A DNA stretch of 64,000 nt from Argentina anserina (Eukaryota > Streptophyta > Magnoliopsida > Rosales > Rosaceae), in NCBI RefSeq assembly GCF_933775445.1, contig NC_065873.1, positions 20,460,001 to 20,524,000 of the forward strand, in the 5' to 3' direction. Position numbers and translations under genes: made by a program. Below the pieces are notes generated by a model. That model was not told the DNA's origin, did no database searches, and saw only the letters and a program-made list of their open reading frames with translations. Shown in pieces: positions 44,983 through 57,813 of the stretch (its first letter is position 1; each line of letters begins with the position of its first letter).

Positions 44983-46805
44983 AGTTTAGGCTCAGGCCAC
45001 TCAGCTTAAACACTATTCCAACACACAAACACAAACATTGAGACGTGATTTTAAGTTTGTAACGATTATGGGATCTAAACATTATTTAAAAAAAAACTAA
45101 AAAAACTAAAACAAAAATAAGCTCACGAACATAAAAGCCTATCATATTGGACGCATGACAGTTGGGAACGTTCTATTCCTAATTAACTATGGTAAAAGGA
45201 GGTATAGTAAAACGATTCCTAATTTATTATTGAAAATGTTTTTTTTTCGCAAGTGTACACGTGTTTAATTCCTTCCAATATCTTATATACTAATGATTAA
45301 AAATAAAACGAAATGTAATAAGTATATTTTTAAAACATACTACAATGTATTTATGTGTGCTCAAGCACATAATACTGAGAATGGTATCACTCCCAGATCC
45401 ATTATAGTTTTGTAATCATGGCAAATATCACAAATAATGTGTTAGCAATTTTCCAATTCATGATCGAAACAAAACGAACGGGTCACACTTTATGATTGAA
45501 TGCAAGAGAAAATGCCATGAAGGAAGCAGCCATGGACCATATCTATATGCATGATTTTCAGGGCCGGTCCGTCGTATTTAGAAGTCTTGTGCGAAATATC
45601 AAATGTGGCCCCTTATGTGCTCGTGAAAAAAAAATACACCAAAACTAGAAGCATAGTATCACAAATAGACATCTATATAAACAGACTAACAATTAAGTTT
45701 ATAACAACAAAATGATAGAAGACTGAAAGTAAATTTTATGTAAAAGCATAATAGATTTACTTCAAAAGCAAATGCTATGTAAGCATCACACATTTTCATT
45801 TTTCAAAACCAACATTAACATCAAAATTCAATCTAATACAGTTGGTGGTTCAATCAATTTAGTTTGAAAAAAGTTCAAAAAACAAGCACTCAATTCGAAC
45901 AAAGTAATTAACATTCCTTGGAGAGTTGGAGGCTTGTAGGCTTGGACCCAGATTCCCAAAAGGCCAGAAATCAACCGATCCCGATGATGCTTGATTGCTT
46001 GTCAAGGTCGAAGTCTATAAGAGGTAGGAAAGTGGGAGAGGAGAGGAGAAGAAAGGCCAGAGAAAGGAAGAAGATGACTGGTTTCATTGTCTCAGTGGTC
46101 TGGACGAGTTACTGAGCTAGATGACTCAGATGAGGGGAGTCACTGAGTCAGGGGACTGGCCGACTCTGTGTATGTGAGGGAAGTGAGGAAGTCATTGACT
46201 TGAATGAGGGTAGATTATGAGTTTATGACTTATAAAAATTTAGAAAAATTAACAAAAAAAAAAGGGTAAGAGGTTTCGAGCCGGGAATAAAAGGATGTTA
46301 CATGTCTCAAGAAATAACCTGAGTTAAGGATTTAAGTACCTGTACAGCAATCGAAATTAAAGTTTACAATGTTGTCATTGATATCCACAACTCACCCACT
46401 TTGTTCACAATAACTTATCGGTCTGCTTTGTTCTGGTTTGGTATTAGGTAAACACTAAACACACAGAAACACAAACATGACTTCAGTTGGGTTGAAACAT
46501 TTCTCATACAGATACCCATGTTGAAAACCAAACTCCCCTCCAACATCATCAGGTTGTGGTTGTTAATTACTTAAATCGACGAAATTACATGAATTCAAAT
46601 TATGATAAGAGAATAATACAGAGATGAAAATGATGATAAGGTGGAGTTAAGGTGGCCCATATCGCATCATATATTAACCTCCACTTTCTTCAAACACCAC
46701 TTAGAAAAGATAAGATGATAAGAAGACCGCACTCTTCTTTCTGCTCAGAATCTCTGTCTGAAGCTCTGAAAGAGTTCAACCTCTAAAACCCAAGTTGTCT
46801 TCCCC
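44983..46805. other. Intergenic DNA upstream of FZL
   Basis: CAGGGCCGGTCCGTCG at 45560 resembles a hAT terminus of the CAGGGCCGG type, but no matching right end was found. The 65-codon frame at 45918-46115 lacks domain features. The FZL promoter should lie within 46400-46805. No TATA box stands out. Confidence 0.4.
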
Positions 46806-49800
46806 ATGGTACCCCTCATTTCGTTCCACACCTCCACATCACACCCTCTCCTCATCACCCAAACCACCTCAACCCCATTCCTCCACCTCTCCCACCCCAA
46901 ACCTCACCTCCCCAAACGAACCCACTTCCCCATTTCCTCCATCTCCCAAAACCCAAACCAATTCACCCGCCAAAACCCACAACCTCCGAGAACTCAGTTC
47001 CCCGGAGGCTTCAAGCGCCCTGAGATCAAGGTCCCCAACATCGTCCTCCTATTGGACCCTGAAGACGTCTTCGCTTCTGACTACGATGTCTTGGCTTTGG
47101 TCGATAAAGCTGTCTCCAAATGGGTGGGCATTCTCGTCCTCGACGGCCGTCAGGCTAACGGCGGCCGCCTCTATGACGCCGCATGTAAGCTGAAGTCTTT
47201 AGTTAAAGACCGCGCCTACTTGTTGATCTCCGAGCGCGTGGATATTGCTGCCGCTGCTAATGCGAGTGGGATTCTACTCTCCGATCAAGGTCACTAGTTT
47301 TAACTTTTAATGAGTGTCATTGTGAAAGAAGCGTACTTTAGTTTAGTACTTCAGTTTAGTGTGTATGCTTCAGTTAATACTATAGTTAAACTAAGGTATG
47401 CTTGGTGAAAGATAGTGAAAGTTGCATACTTGTTTAGTGTCTATGTGAAGTTGTGTGATTGTTTTATTGTAAATGGGATGATTAGGTGAGTAAGGTGTTG
47501 TTTGTTTTCTTGTTGGACAGGTCTTCCTACTATTGTGGCAAGAAGCACAATGATGGCGTCAAAATCAGATTCTGTAGTCCTTCCTTTAGTGGCTAGGAAT
47601 GTGCAAGATGTTGATGCTGGCGTGAACGCATCCAGCTCTGAAGGAGCTGATTTTCTTATATATAGTGATGGTGGAGAGGAAAATGTTCCAGCAGTGCTGA
47701 GTTCTCTTTTTGAAAATGTGAAGATACCGATATTTGTCACGATTAGTTTGAAAAGTAAATTGTTTACAGAAGTGCTGGGGCTACTCAAATCCGGGGCAAG
47801 TGGATTTGTTACGTCTTTGAAGGATTTTCGGATGCTTGATGATGATGCTTTGAGCAAGTTGTTTGATATTGTGTACATGACGGATAGTAAAACACATGAT
47901 GAAGTTGAAAGCTTGAGTAAGATTAAATTTTCAGATGTGAAGAATGGTCCCAAGGACAATATTGCTGGGTTTCTTAAGTTGGAGGATAGAGAAAAGAAGT
48001 TCATTGAAGCAGAGAGATCAGTGTTGCTTAAAGCAATAAATGTCATCCAGAGAGCTGCTCCACTGGTGATCATTTAATTAAACATTTGGTAGTTGAAGTT
48101 ACTCTTTGAGATATCCTAAATTTCACAACTTTGTTTGTATACTCTGTAATGATGGTGGAGTGTTTAATTTGCATGACAGATGGAAGAGGTTTCGCTTCTC
48201 ATTGATGCAGTTTCTCAAATTGATGAGCCATTTTCACTGGTTATAGTGGTAATTGTGTGCTGAACTTCAACAAATTCTGGTTCCAGGGATATACATTGGT
48301 ATTAGCTCTATATTTCATGCAAACTTGTTTCGTGTCTAGATAAAACTTAGAATAAGGGTGGCCTTTTATAACAGTTGTGCAACAGTTATATGGAATTGCT
48401 AGTGGACTGTAAACGAGTCTCTTCACCATAGATATAATCTTGAATGACTTTTTCATTGTGAGAAAACCATAGTTGAGGACCTGGAGTACTATTAAATCCC
48501 TTACATTATTCTGATAACGACCTGGTGAACAATTTGGTCCTATGTACCCTGAACCTGACCAACACAATCAGTTAGAATTTTCTTCTCTCTCACTCACTAT
48601 CTGTATAGACACCTATTTTTGGTCATATGGTATGTTATTGCATTCCTACAATTTTCTAGATAGCCAGTCGTCCTTTGGAGATTGCGAGCTTTTCTTGTTT
48701 GGGCTTTGTTTAGATCAACGTTTCCAACCTAAAGTCATACCTTGTGGATATTAGCAAACTACCACTTTAGGTTGATTATATGTCCTCTTACTGTTGTAAA
48801 AGAATAAGTTGTTGTTCTTCGTGATTATATTAGTGTTCTCCAACATTGCTTTCTTCATGAATGCTCTTGGAATGTTTCTGGTGGTTCTTATGTGACTTCA
48901 TTATATCTATTTATGTCTATAGGGCGAATTTAACTCTGGGAAATCGACTGTTATTAATGCACTTCTTGGGAGAAGATATCTTAAAGAGGGGGTTGTTCCT
49001 ACAACTAATGAGATCACCTTCTTACGCTATTCTGAAATGGACGGTGAGGAACAGCGTTGTGAAAGGCATCCAGATGGTCAATATATATGCTACCTTCCAG
49101 CTCCAATTCTTAAAGAAGTGAGTTAATTTATTACTTTATTCTGTGAACTTCGTTTTTCAGTTCAGCTTTAACAAGTATCCAATGTAATCATAGAGGCATG
49201 GAGCCTGAGGCACAAGAGAATTTAATGCACATGCTTATTCTATCATCTTATTATTTGGCTACGTGCAACTTGATGATAAAACATGCATTATGTGTTGTAC
49301 TTAGTTTGCTTTCACTGGATGCAGATGAATGTTGTTGATACACCTGGAACTAATGTGATTTTGCAAAGGCAACAACGCCTTACCGAGGAATTTGTACCCC
49401 GTGCTGATTTGCTTCTTTTTGTTATCTCTGCTGATCGCCCCTTAACTGAAAGCGAGGTATGACGAACTAGTTTCTCAAGATGGCATTTTTTGGCGAGTTG
49501 CTTAATGCTTTGTAGTGTTTAAATTGACAAATAGAGATGTTAAGGGGTCTGTCACATTTGTTTCACACTTTCACCTCCTTTCCATAATTCACTTAAGAAA
49601 AGAACTCATTTATCTGTTACAGTATATGGATACTATAAAACAACTACAGTGGGAAAGTATCCACCCTATCCCAAATGTCTAACAGGAGTTTTTTGCTCTT
49701 GAACGGGCTGAATGATAACAAAGTAATTATAACCATTCTATTCAATCTTAAAGGCTGCTCTCTTTGATTTATACACTAATAGATGCTGATCCAAAGACAA

Positions 49801-52800
49801 ACTACCCGAGTGACAGAGTCCTATGGTTAGAAAGTACTATGTAGAGATTCTAAAAGGTCTTGGTTGATACATTGACTCATTATAACATGCAAGGAAAGCT
49901 CTTGATTTGTGGGGTAATGGAATGGATTACTATTCATCATGGTAGCTTAACTTCATTTTCATTAGAGTTTTTTTCACCAACAGTCCCTCAACTCTGGTGT
50001 ACCTACCAATGTGATACCTCAACTCTTAATCGTACCAATGTGATACCCAGACTCTAGTATTGCTATCATTGAAGTACTTCCGTTAGTTTTTTTTAACTTT
50101 TCCGTTATCTTGGTGACGTGGCAGGTACGTGAGGCCCACAAAGAGGATTAAAAGACAAAATTAACCTCATCTGAGAGGAGCAATGTTTTTCCCGCCCTTT
50201 ACCTTGAGAAAGACACCCAACAATTCCAATTTTGGCGCCAATTTTCCCTCCCTACTCCTTAATTTGTGTCTCTTATCTAAACTAAAGAACTACCGCCAAC
50301 CAGTCGACCACAATCTGATAAAACCTAGATCAATCTCATTTTCTATTTTTACCCTAGCACTTGTTAAACTAACAAAATAAATATAGAAATTTATATGGAA
50401 CATCTCATTTCCACAATCTCATAAGAATATAAAAACACATAACTTAATGAAATTCAAATACATGTTTAAGTACCATTAGTTGCCACCTTTTATGTTGATC
50501 TGTCATGATTTTTGCTTGTAAGAACTAATGGTACATGTAGTTGAATTTCGTTAAGTTATGTGTTTCTATATTCTTATGAGATTGTGGAAATGAGATGTTC
50601 CATATAAATTTCTATATTTATTCTGTTAGTTTAACAAGTGCTAGGGTAAAAATAGAAAATGAGATTGATCTAGGTTTTATCAGATTGTGGTCGACTGGTT
50701 GGCGGTAGTTCTTTAGTTTAGATAAGAGACACAAATTAAGGAGTATGGAGGGAAAATTGGCGCCAAAATTGGAATTGTTGGGTGTCTTTCTCAAGGTAAA
50801 AGGCGGGAAAAATATTGCTCCTCTCAGATGAGGTTAATTTTGTCTTTTAACCCTCTTTGTGGGCCTCACGTACCTGCCACGTCACTAAGATAACGGAAAA
50901 GTTAAAAAAAACTAACGGAAGTACTTCAATGATAGCAATACTAGAGTCTGGGTATCACATTGGTACGATTAAGAGTTGAGGTATCACATTGGTAGGTACA
51001 CCAGAGTTGAGAGACTGTTGGTGAAAAAAACTCTTTTCATTACTGGCATTGTTTCAGGTCACTTTTCTTCGTTATACTCAGCAGTGGAAGAAGAAAGTAG
51101 TATTTGTCTTGAACAAATCTGATATCTACCGGAATGCTAATGAGGTCCGTCCAATTGTGCAATTATTTTTTCCTAAATTCCTGATGAGATACCTTTAGCA
51201 GTCTCTTGCAGTAAAATCTATCAATATGGGTATTTTATAAACTTGAGCTTCTGAATCTAGTCCTGGTTCCTTGGATTCACCTTTTTTTAATTTACTGCAG
51301 CTGGAGGAAGCAATGTCATTCATTAGGGAGAATACCCAGAAACTGCTGAATACCGAACACGTGACATTATTTCCCGTCTCTGCACGAACTGCTCTTGAAG
51401 CCAAACTTGCATCTTCTGCGTTTGCGAAAGATTACGCAAAGCTATCACTATCTGATTCTCAGTGGAAAAGCAATAACTTCTATGAACTTGAAAACTTCTT
51501 GTATAGTTTCTTAGATGGATCAACAAGTACAGGAATGGAAAGAATGAAACTTAAATTGGAAACACCCATTGCAATTGCGGAGAAACTACTTTCTGCTTGT
51601 GAAACTCTTGTGACACAAGACTGCCGATATGCCAAGCAGGATTTGGCCTCAATAAATGATATAGTTGGCAGCGTAAAGAACTACACAGTGAGGATGGAGA
51701 ATGAGAGCGTTGCTTGGAGAAGAAGAATATTATCTGTGGTATATGTTTCAGAGTTCTATAAGCATTCTATGATTTAACTGGAAATTGGTGGTATTTTCTA
51801 ATAATGTTGTATATTAATTGTACATGCACAACATTGCAGATTGATACTACAAAATCACGTGTTGTGGCGCTCATAGAAGCTACTCTGCTTATATCAAATC
51901 TGGATCTTGTTGCTTCCTATGTTTTCAAAGGGGAAAACCCTGCTACTATTCCAGCCACCTCAAGGGTTCAGAACGACATTATAGGCCCCGCACTTTTGGA
52001 TGTGCAAGTAAGTAAAACTTGGTCATTCTTCCATAATATTCCCCTTATTGCTTTGGTAAAGCCTTGAAGTTTGGATTTGATGATTCGTCCATGGCTGCTT
52101 GATATATGTTTAGATAGTTCACAAATTTTATTTTTTATTTGCATAGGGAATTAAAGACTTGAAATCCTTGCATCACTGCATATCACTTCAATTTTTTGTT
52201 GCCATTTTTTATTGTTCTTTCTCTGAGGCAATTGGAACTTCTTGGAGCATACATCATACGCCATACTTTCTAATGAGATTTTCATGTCAAATAGAAACTC
52301 CTTGGAGAATATGTCATATGGCTGCAATCCGATAATGTTCGGGAAGGAAGAATGTACTCAAATACATTTGAAAAGCGTTTGCCTTCATTCGTATACCCAC
52401 AGAATCAGGTGAATTTGGAGAGATTTGAATCGCTGGAAAAAGTAAATAAACACAGCTTGAAAGTGATAGAGGACTTCAGTGCTAATGCTGCCGCCAAATT
52501 GTTTGAGCAAGAAATACGTGAAGCGGTGAGCATAGTATAGTAGCTTTTGTAGGATAATGAAAATTCGAATAGGGTATGGTGGTCATAATAAAAAGTTGGA
52601 CATGCTCATGCCAGTTTTGTGTTTCTAAGTTCATACAGTATATATACCTTTACTTTTACTACATAAAAAAAAAGGATTTGACTAATTGACAGTTTGTGAT
52701 AAGGTGTATACTTTATATTGATCTTATTAAATAGTCTGATATGACGTTTGCTGCAATTTCAGTTTCTTGGGACTTTTGGTGGACTAGGAGCAGCTGGTTT

Positions 52801-53314
52801 ATCTGCTTCACTTCTGACAACAGTGCTGCCAACCACTTTGGAAGATCTTCTTGCTCTTGGTCTTTGCTCAGCTGGCGGGTAACTTTCTTCATCTCCTTTG
52901 ACGTAATTCTGTTTTAATGATGGAAGAGATTTCCATCGTCCCCATCGTGATGTTGATGAGATTCTGCATGACAGATGATTAAACAACTCGTCGTGTTCTA
53001 AATTGCTTTTTCTTTGATCTCTGGTATGCAGGTTTATAGCGATATCAAAATTTCCAGTTCGGAGGCAAGAGTTGATAGAGAAGGTTAGAAGGACTGCTGA
53101 TGGATTGGCACGAGAGGTTGAACAGTCGATGCAGAATGACCTTTCGGAAGCTATTGAGAACATGGAAAATTTTGTCAAAAATGTCAGCAAGCCGTACCAA
53201 GATACAGCACAGCAGAGACTTGACAAACTCCTAGCTCTTCAAGATGAAATATCCAATGTTGATAAACAACTACAAACACTACGAATTGAAATCCAAAATC
53301 TTCATGTATCGTGA
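46806..53314 (+). CDS. FZL: FZO-like dynamin GTPase, chloroplastic
   Basis: Eleven exons (46806-47289, 47521-48065, 48180-48248, 48923-49117, 49325-49456, 51058-51144, 51301-51738, 51840-52007, 52295-52525, 52763-52878, 53032-53314) keep one frame and give 915 aa. FZL is a membrane-remodelling GTPase of thylakoids and the inner envelope. Residues 1-70 are a transit peptide. Residues about 75-330 resemble a thiamine-phosphate-synthase-like TIM barrel (VPNIVLLLDPEDV, SGILLSDQGLPTIVAR). The GTPase domain has G1 GEFNSGKST, G3 DTPGT and G4 NKSD. A hydrophobic Gly/Leu-rich membrane segment (FLGTFGGLGAAGLSAS...LGLCSAGG) lies near residue 790-820, followed by a C-terminal coiled coil. Intron 5 is 1.6 kb long because a foldback element sits in it. 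The frame is intact. Confidence 0.94.
49964..51033. mobile_element. 1.07-kb near-perfect foldback element in FZL intron 5
   Basis: The left arm 49964-50481 and the right arm 50523-51033 are inverted copies over about 515 bp with only scattered mismatches, joined by a loop of about 41 nt. The outer ends are AGAGTTTTTTTCACC on both strands. TTTTCATT flanks both sides (49956-49963, 51034-51041), sharing one base with the right end, so the duplication is 7-8 bp. There is no coding capacity. Each arm carries a TTTTTCCCGCC-type E2F-like site (50186-50196, and 50802-50812 on the other strand). Transcription of FZL would place a 500-bp duplex in the pre-mRNA. Confidence 0.9.
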
Positions 53315-54795
53315 TACCTGGTTGAATTTAGCCATCATTTCGTGCATTATACCTTGCGATCAATGTCCTTAGTAATTGGTAGGCTCGTAAATGAAGAACT
53401 TTTAGAATGTTCCCATGCTCCTTTGGCATTTTCCCATTGTTTTCTGTAACAAGCAAATATAAGGAGCATATATCAATAAGAACAATCACTTGGAAATGAA
53501 AATGTAAAATTCAAATTTAGTAATTTACAGTATTGTTCCCCATTCTTGGAGTTGGTAAGAACTGAAAACTAGAACTTGGTCTTATTGTCTGTATCTTCTG
53601 CAAGCAAAAGAGCTTGTCTATAGCTTGTGCCAATTTGTGTTGTGCTACAGCGGATGTGTTATTTGGTTGAGGAGAAATAGAGATTATATTCTGTGAATAA
53701 GTTCATTTATTGTAAATATGGGTTACAGTGTTACACTGCTACAGAGTTGGAGTCTAGGGCTTCTTCTTGATCCTTTATGCATTGTCTATTTAAGCACAAC
53801 TTAGGTATATATCGGTTGTTTGAGAAGGTTCTCATTCTTCATTGGTTGCAGGCTAAGATGGTGGGAATGGCAGCCAATGATCATGTGGAAACATGACATT
53901 CAATCCTTGAATGGACAAAGTTCTTATGCGTTGTGGTATCCATTAGCATTAGCTATAAGCCACTAATATAGAGGACATGTTTGCCAGACCCATGTACTGC
54001 CCTACCTCTCAATTTTGGCAACTGAAAACACTCAGCGTTTTAATCACTGGCCAAGAAAAGAAGAGGGGTGATGAAAGAGAGTGCTCGATCGTGATATTGC
54101 ATAAGTGCGATAGCTTTCTTAGCATGTTTGTGGAAGCCTTGACCCATGAGTATAATTCCCTCGTCATTTCTGGGCAAAGGTGATCACAAAGTTGAAGTAC
54201 GTCGACAAACCTATCGATAATATCATGTGTTTGGTAGAAATTTTTAACCAGAGTCGGTGAGACATAGTGCATGAAGTTAGGAGGGTTTTCTTTTTAACTG
54301 ATCGGCCATTGAAAACAACGGAGATTTGTGGGAGAATTTATACAAAGAAAAGCAAATTCGAAGGTTGGGGGCTATAGGCTAATAGCTACATGTACAAATG
54401 GATCGAAAATATTCTTGTCAGCCACATACTTCTGCTAGCCAATCACAAATTGATTACTTAATTAGTAGGAGATGCATGGTTAAGAGCAACAAACCATTAA
54501 TTATCTTAATAGAAGTTGATCCAATGGGACACGACCTAATTGGGAGATTAGTCATCCCTAGCTGCGTACGACGACCATGTAGGGGGCGTAGATTTCTCTT
54601 TTAATATACTCCATCAACATTGTCTGATTGTCTCTACCATAAAATTATTAGGTTTTCGTTTACATTAAGTTAAGTTAAAGTCTCATTCTTAGTTCAATCA
54701 ATGAGAATATGGTGAAACCCTAGCCGCTCTCTCCTCTCTCCCTTTGACAGAGAGCCTCTTTCATATCTCCATATTTCTGTCCAACGACTTGTAAG
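53315..54795. other. 3' flank of FZL and intergenic DNA
   Basis: 3' UTR, then intergenic DNA. Opposed frames of 68-87 codons at 53977-54272 have no recognisable domain. From about 54690 a CCCTAGCCGCTCTCTCC leader resembles LINE 5' ends; it is cut by the next element at 54796. Confidence 0.4.
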
Positions 54796-55341
54796 TAGGG
54801 GTGGGCACGGAACGGGACGGGACGGGACGGGGCGTCCCACTCTTTTGAATCAAGACGGGATCGGGATGGGACGAGGGTTTTTAAGAATGCATCTCATTCG
54901 GGATTAATCCCGGTTGGGACGGGACGAGATCGGGACGGGACGGGATAAATCCCACCTTCCTATGAAGTTAAATAAAAACATATATTTTTACTTTTTTATT
55001 AACAAAATAACATTTAATAATGAAATTTTAACAAAAAAATACATATTATGTTCAAAAAAATTATAATTTACTATTATTATTTGAGTTGATATAATTTTGG
55101 AGTTATTAAGAACATAAATTAGTTTCATTTTGATACAAATATATAAGAATTTTTAAGTTTTCAATAAAGGTGGGACATGACGGGACAAAGCGGGATAAAA
55201 ATTATTCGTCTCACGTCCCATCCCACTATTATGAAACAGGACGGGATCGGGACGGGATGAACGTTTTTAGACCTTCGTCCCGTCCCGTTCCTATGAATTT
55301 CGGGACGGGATCGGGATTTCCGTTTTTTATGCCCACCCCTA
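54796..55341. mobile_element. Non-autonomous hAT-type element with GGGAC arrays
   Basis: This 546-bp element has ends TAGGGGTGGGCACGG and, on the minus strand at the right, TAGGGGTGGGCATAAA. The flanks CTTGTAAG (54788-54795) and CTTGTAGG (55342-55349) match at 7 of 8 positions. GGGAC-type pentamers cluster at 54815-54835 and 54905-54950, and in inverted form near the right end, framing an AT-rich core. It shares the TAGGGGTGG start with the hAT remnant ending at 9775. Confidence 0.88.
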
Positions 55342-57191
55342 CTTGTAGGGGCTCTTTCTCCACTCTTATTGTGTTGCTGCCGGATGGGATCTCTTGTGTT
55401 AGCTCTTGGTGGGTGTTTTTGAGATTAATTGTAGCTGATTGGTTCAATTCTTGTATGATGCTCTTGGAGATTGAAGTTGTTGTTTATGTTCGGTCTGTGA
55501 ATTTCCCGCGGCAAAGTTGGCGGGAGGCGTTGGTGGTCTGTGTGCATTGGTGGCATACTCTCTTTGGGTTTTCGGCTGATGTCCAGGTTTTGTTGGTGGT
55601 TGTTCGGGTGGTTTTGCGGTGGTGGTGTTGTGGTCCTTGCAACGGCGGCAATTTATTCTTCGGGATGGAGAGGACTAGTTATGGGCTGGATGGATTACAT
55701 TTGGTCTTGGGCCTTGGGTGTAGTCGAGCTTGTTCTGACAGTAAGTTGGGTTTATCCTAACCGTATGTCAGGCTTGTCCTGACTTTTATCTTTTCAAGTT
55801 TTTGTTTTTTTTATATGGACTTTAGGTTTTTTTTTTTGTTACTTTGCTTTGTTACCAAAACCATGCTTGTCATGGTGTAGGGGTTCCTTTCCTTGTATCG
55901 TGCGGAAGTGTTTTGATAGTTGGTATATCCTATAATCCTATATGTAACACTATGGTACATGTACTAGAAAGCTCTATATATCTTGAAATAAGTGATACCA
56001 TGTGGTTATATAATGACTTTCTTGGCTTATGTTTTTTCTTATTGAATGAATTCTCAATTCAAAAAAAAAATTCAGAATATGGTGGAAGCTCTCATCAACC
56101 AAAGTCGTAGATTCATGGCAACCAGCAGTCTTCAATTCTCAACATATGTACCTTATTGTACATGTTTAATTCAATAATTCCATTGATTTTTCATTACTTT
56201 AAATTGTTGAAAGATTTGATTTCAAATTTTTCTTGAGAAAAAGTTCTTTATATAGCTCATATGAGAGTTTCAGAATACATACACTACTCTAGCTTTTGTA
56301 GATCATATGAGAGAAAACAAAACTTGTTGTGTACTTGTATCATTCGTCGTTTTTTTTTCAATTTTTTGAATCTACCAATAAGGTACATATGTTATCCATA
56401 ATATATATGTTTTCTCAAATATTTTCTTTTCGTATCATTATACCATAAATTTTCGTGCCGTAAACCTTTTGTTCTAGGTTTCAATTTTTCATTTTTTTAC
56501 TCTCTACTTTTACCTAATAGATAGAAACATACATATTAGTATAAATTTCAAATTCAACCTATGAAAGAGATATTTGAAATGATAAAATACCTAACAAACA
56601 TGTTGATGTAAAAATTCCTAGAAGAGATGTTAGTTATATGAATACATACCTAATTTTTAGGTTTAATTTAAAAATAAAAACCTACTAAATATGAATAAAA
56701 AAACTTATATCTCTACCTCAAACTAAGGTTGTAAATAAATACCTAAAAAAAGTTGTAAATAAATTGTTGAAATGAACAAAACTACCTATGAAATTTTAAA
56801 TTTTAAATTTTAAATTATTAAAAAAGAGAGTTCAAATCACCATAAAGTGATTTTGATTTTGAATTGATTTTAATTTAAAAAGCTTCTGAATTCTAGATAT
56901 GTAATTAACGAAATGCTCCATTATTTCTCTATTTTTTTTGAATGGGGGATGGACCTGAGGTTAAGTCTACCTCATGCCCAAACTATTTCTAAATTTATGT
57001 TAAGTAAAAGAAATCTATAATTAAGATAGTTAATGAGAGCACAATTTACTAATTGACTAATCACTAATTTATATTAGCTTTTAATAGTGGCATTTTGTAA
57101 TTTAAATTTAAATTAATGGTTATAATCTAGTGCATAATAAAGAAAAAAATAGGTGGGCTTCTCTTAAAATAGCTTCTAAAAATTAGGTATA
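55342..57191. other. Possible LINE remnant and AT-rich intergenic DNA
   Basis: Sequence from 55342 continues what was interrupted at 54795 and ends in an A-tract at about 56062-56071 after TTGAATGAATTCTCAATTC. A decayed LINE with a 3' poly(A) would explain the leader at 54690, the long GT-rich stretch and the tail, but no reverse transcriptase motif is readable. 56100-57190 is AT-rich with nothing recognisable. Confidence 0.35.
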
Positions 57192-57804
57192 GTGAGCTTC
57201 TATTCATACCTCAAAAATAATATTTAGACCTCACTGGTAATTAGACCTCCAATCAACTTTGATAAACAAGTAAAATGTTATTTAGACCTATCTAATTTTG
57301 CCAAAATACCAAAGTTCTGATAACATCAATAAAACTCTATTTATTTACTATAAAAATTCATTTAATTGATTCAAATGTATTATAATCATATTGAGTCTCT
57401 CGAGCCAGTTTGTTCAGAATCACAGTATAATTAGCAAATAAAATTTATCGATAATTTATAACAACAAAATGCATTCAAATCTGTAAATCACAATAAACTG
57501 GAAGAATAAAACTACTAATTTTTTTAAAAGTCTATAAAGTGAGAACATTATTTTGTTTGATGCATGTGAATTATTGAAAACGATATTATAATAGTTTAGC
57601 TAGATGAGGGAGGAGTCCGTTTGAAATTATTTTAGTAAGAAAAGAATTGAGAAATCAAATGTATGGTACTGAGATTTTTTGTTTATTTTTTATATTTGTC
57701 TGTATTGGTAATTTCGCATCAGTTAACAAAGTCAATACTAATTTGAAAAAAAAAAAAAAAAGAGGTCTAACTGATATTTTATGAGGTATGAATAGAAAAC
57801 ACCC
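57192..57804. mobile_element. TIR element with perfect 9-bp duplication
   Basis: TTAGGTATA occurs at 57183-57191 and 57805-57813. The inverted ends share TTCTATTCATACCTCA and continue to TTAGACCTC (about 35 bp, left GTGAGC..., right on minus strand GGGTGTTT...). The interior is AT-rich and non-coding. The 9-bp duplication suggests a Mutator-like origin. Confidence 0.82.
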
Positions 57805-57813
57805 TTAGGTATA

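Noticed and set aside
45560..46130. CAGGGCCGGTCC hAT-like terminus
   Set aside because: No inverted partner or 8-bp duplication could be located within 2 kb.
53977..54272. Opposed frames of 68 and 87 codons after FZL
   Set aside because: They are mirror-frame shadows of one another without recognisable motifs.
55170..55760. 196-codon frame beginning in the hAT element
   Set aside because: It starts inside the hAT element's AT-rich core and crosses its right end, so it cannot be a natural gene.
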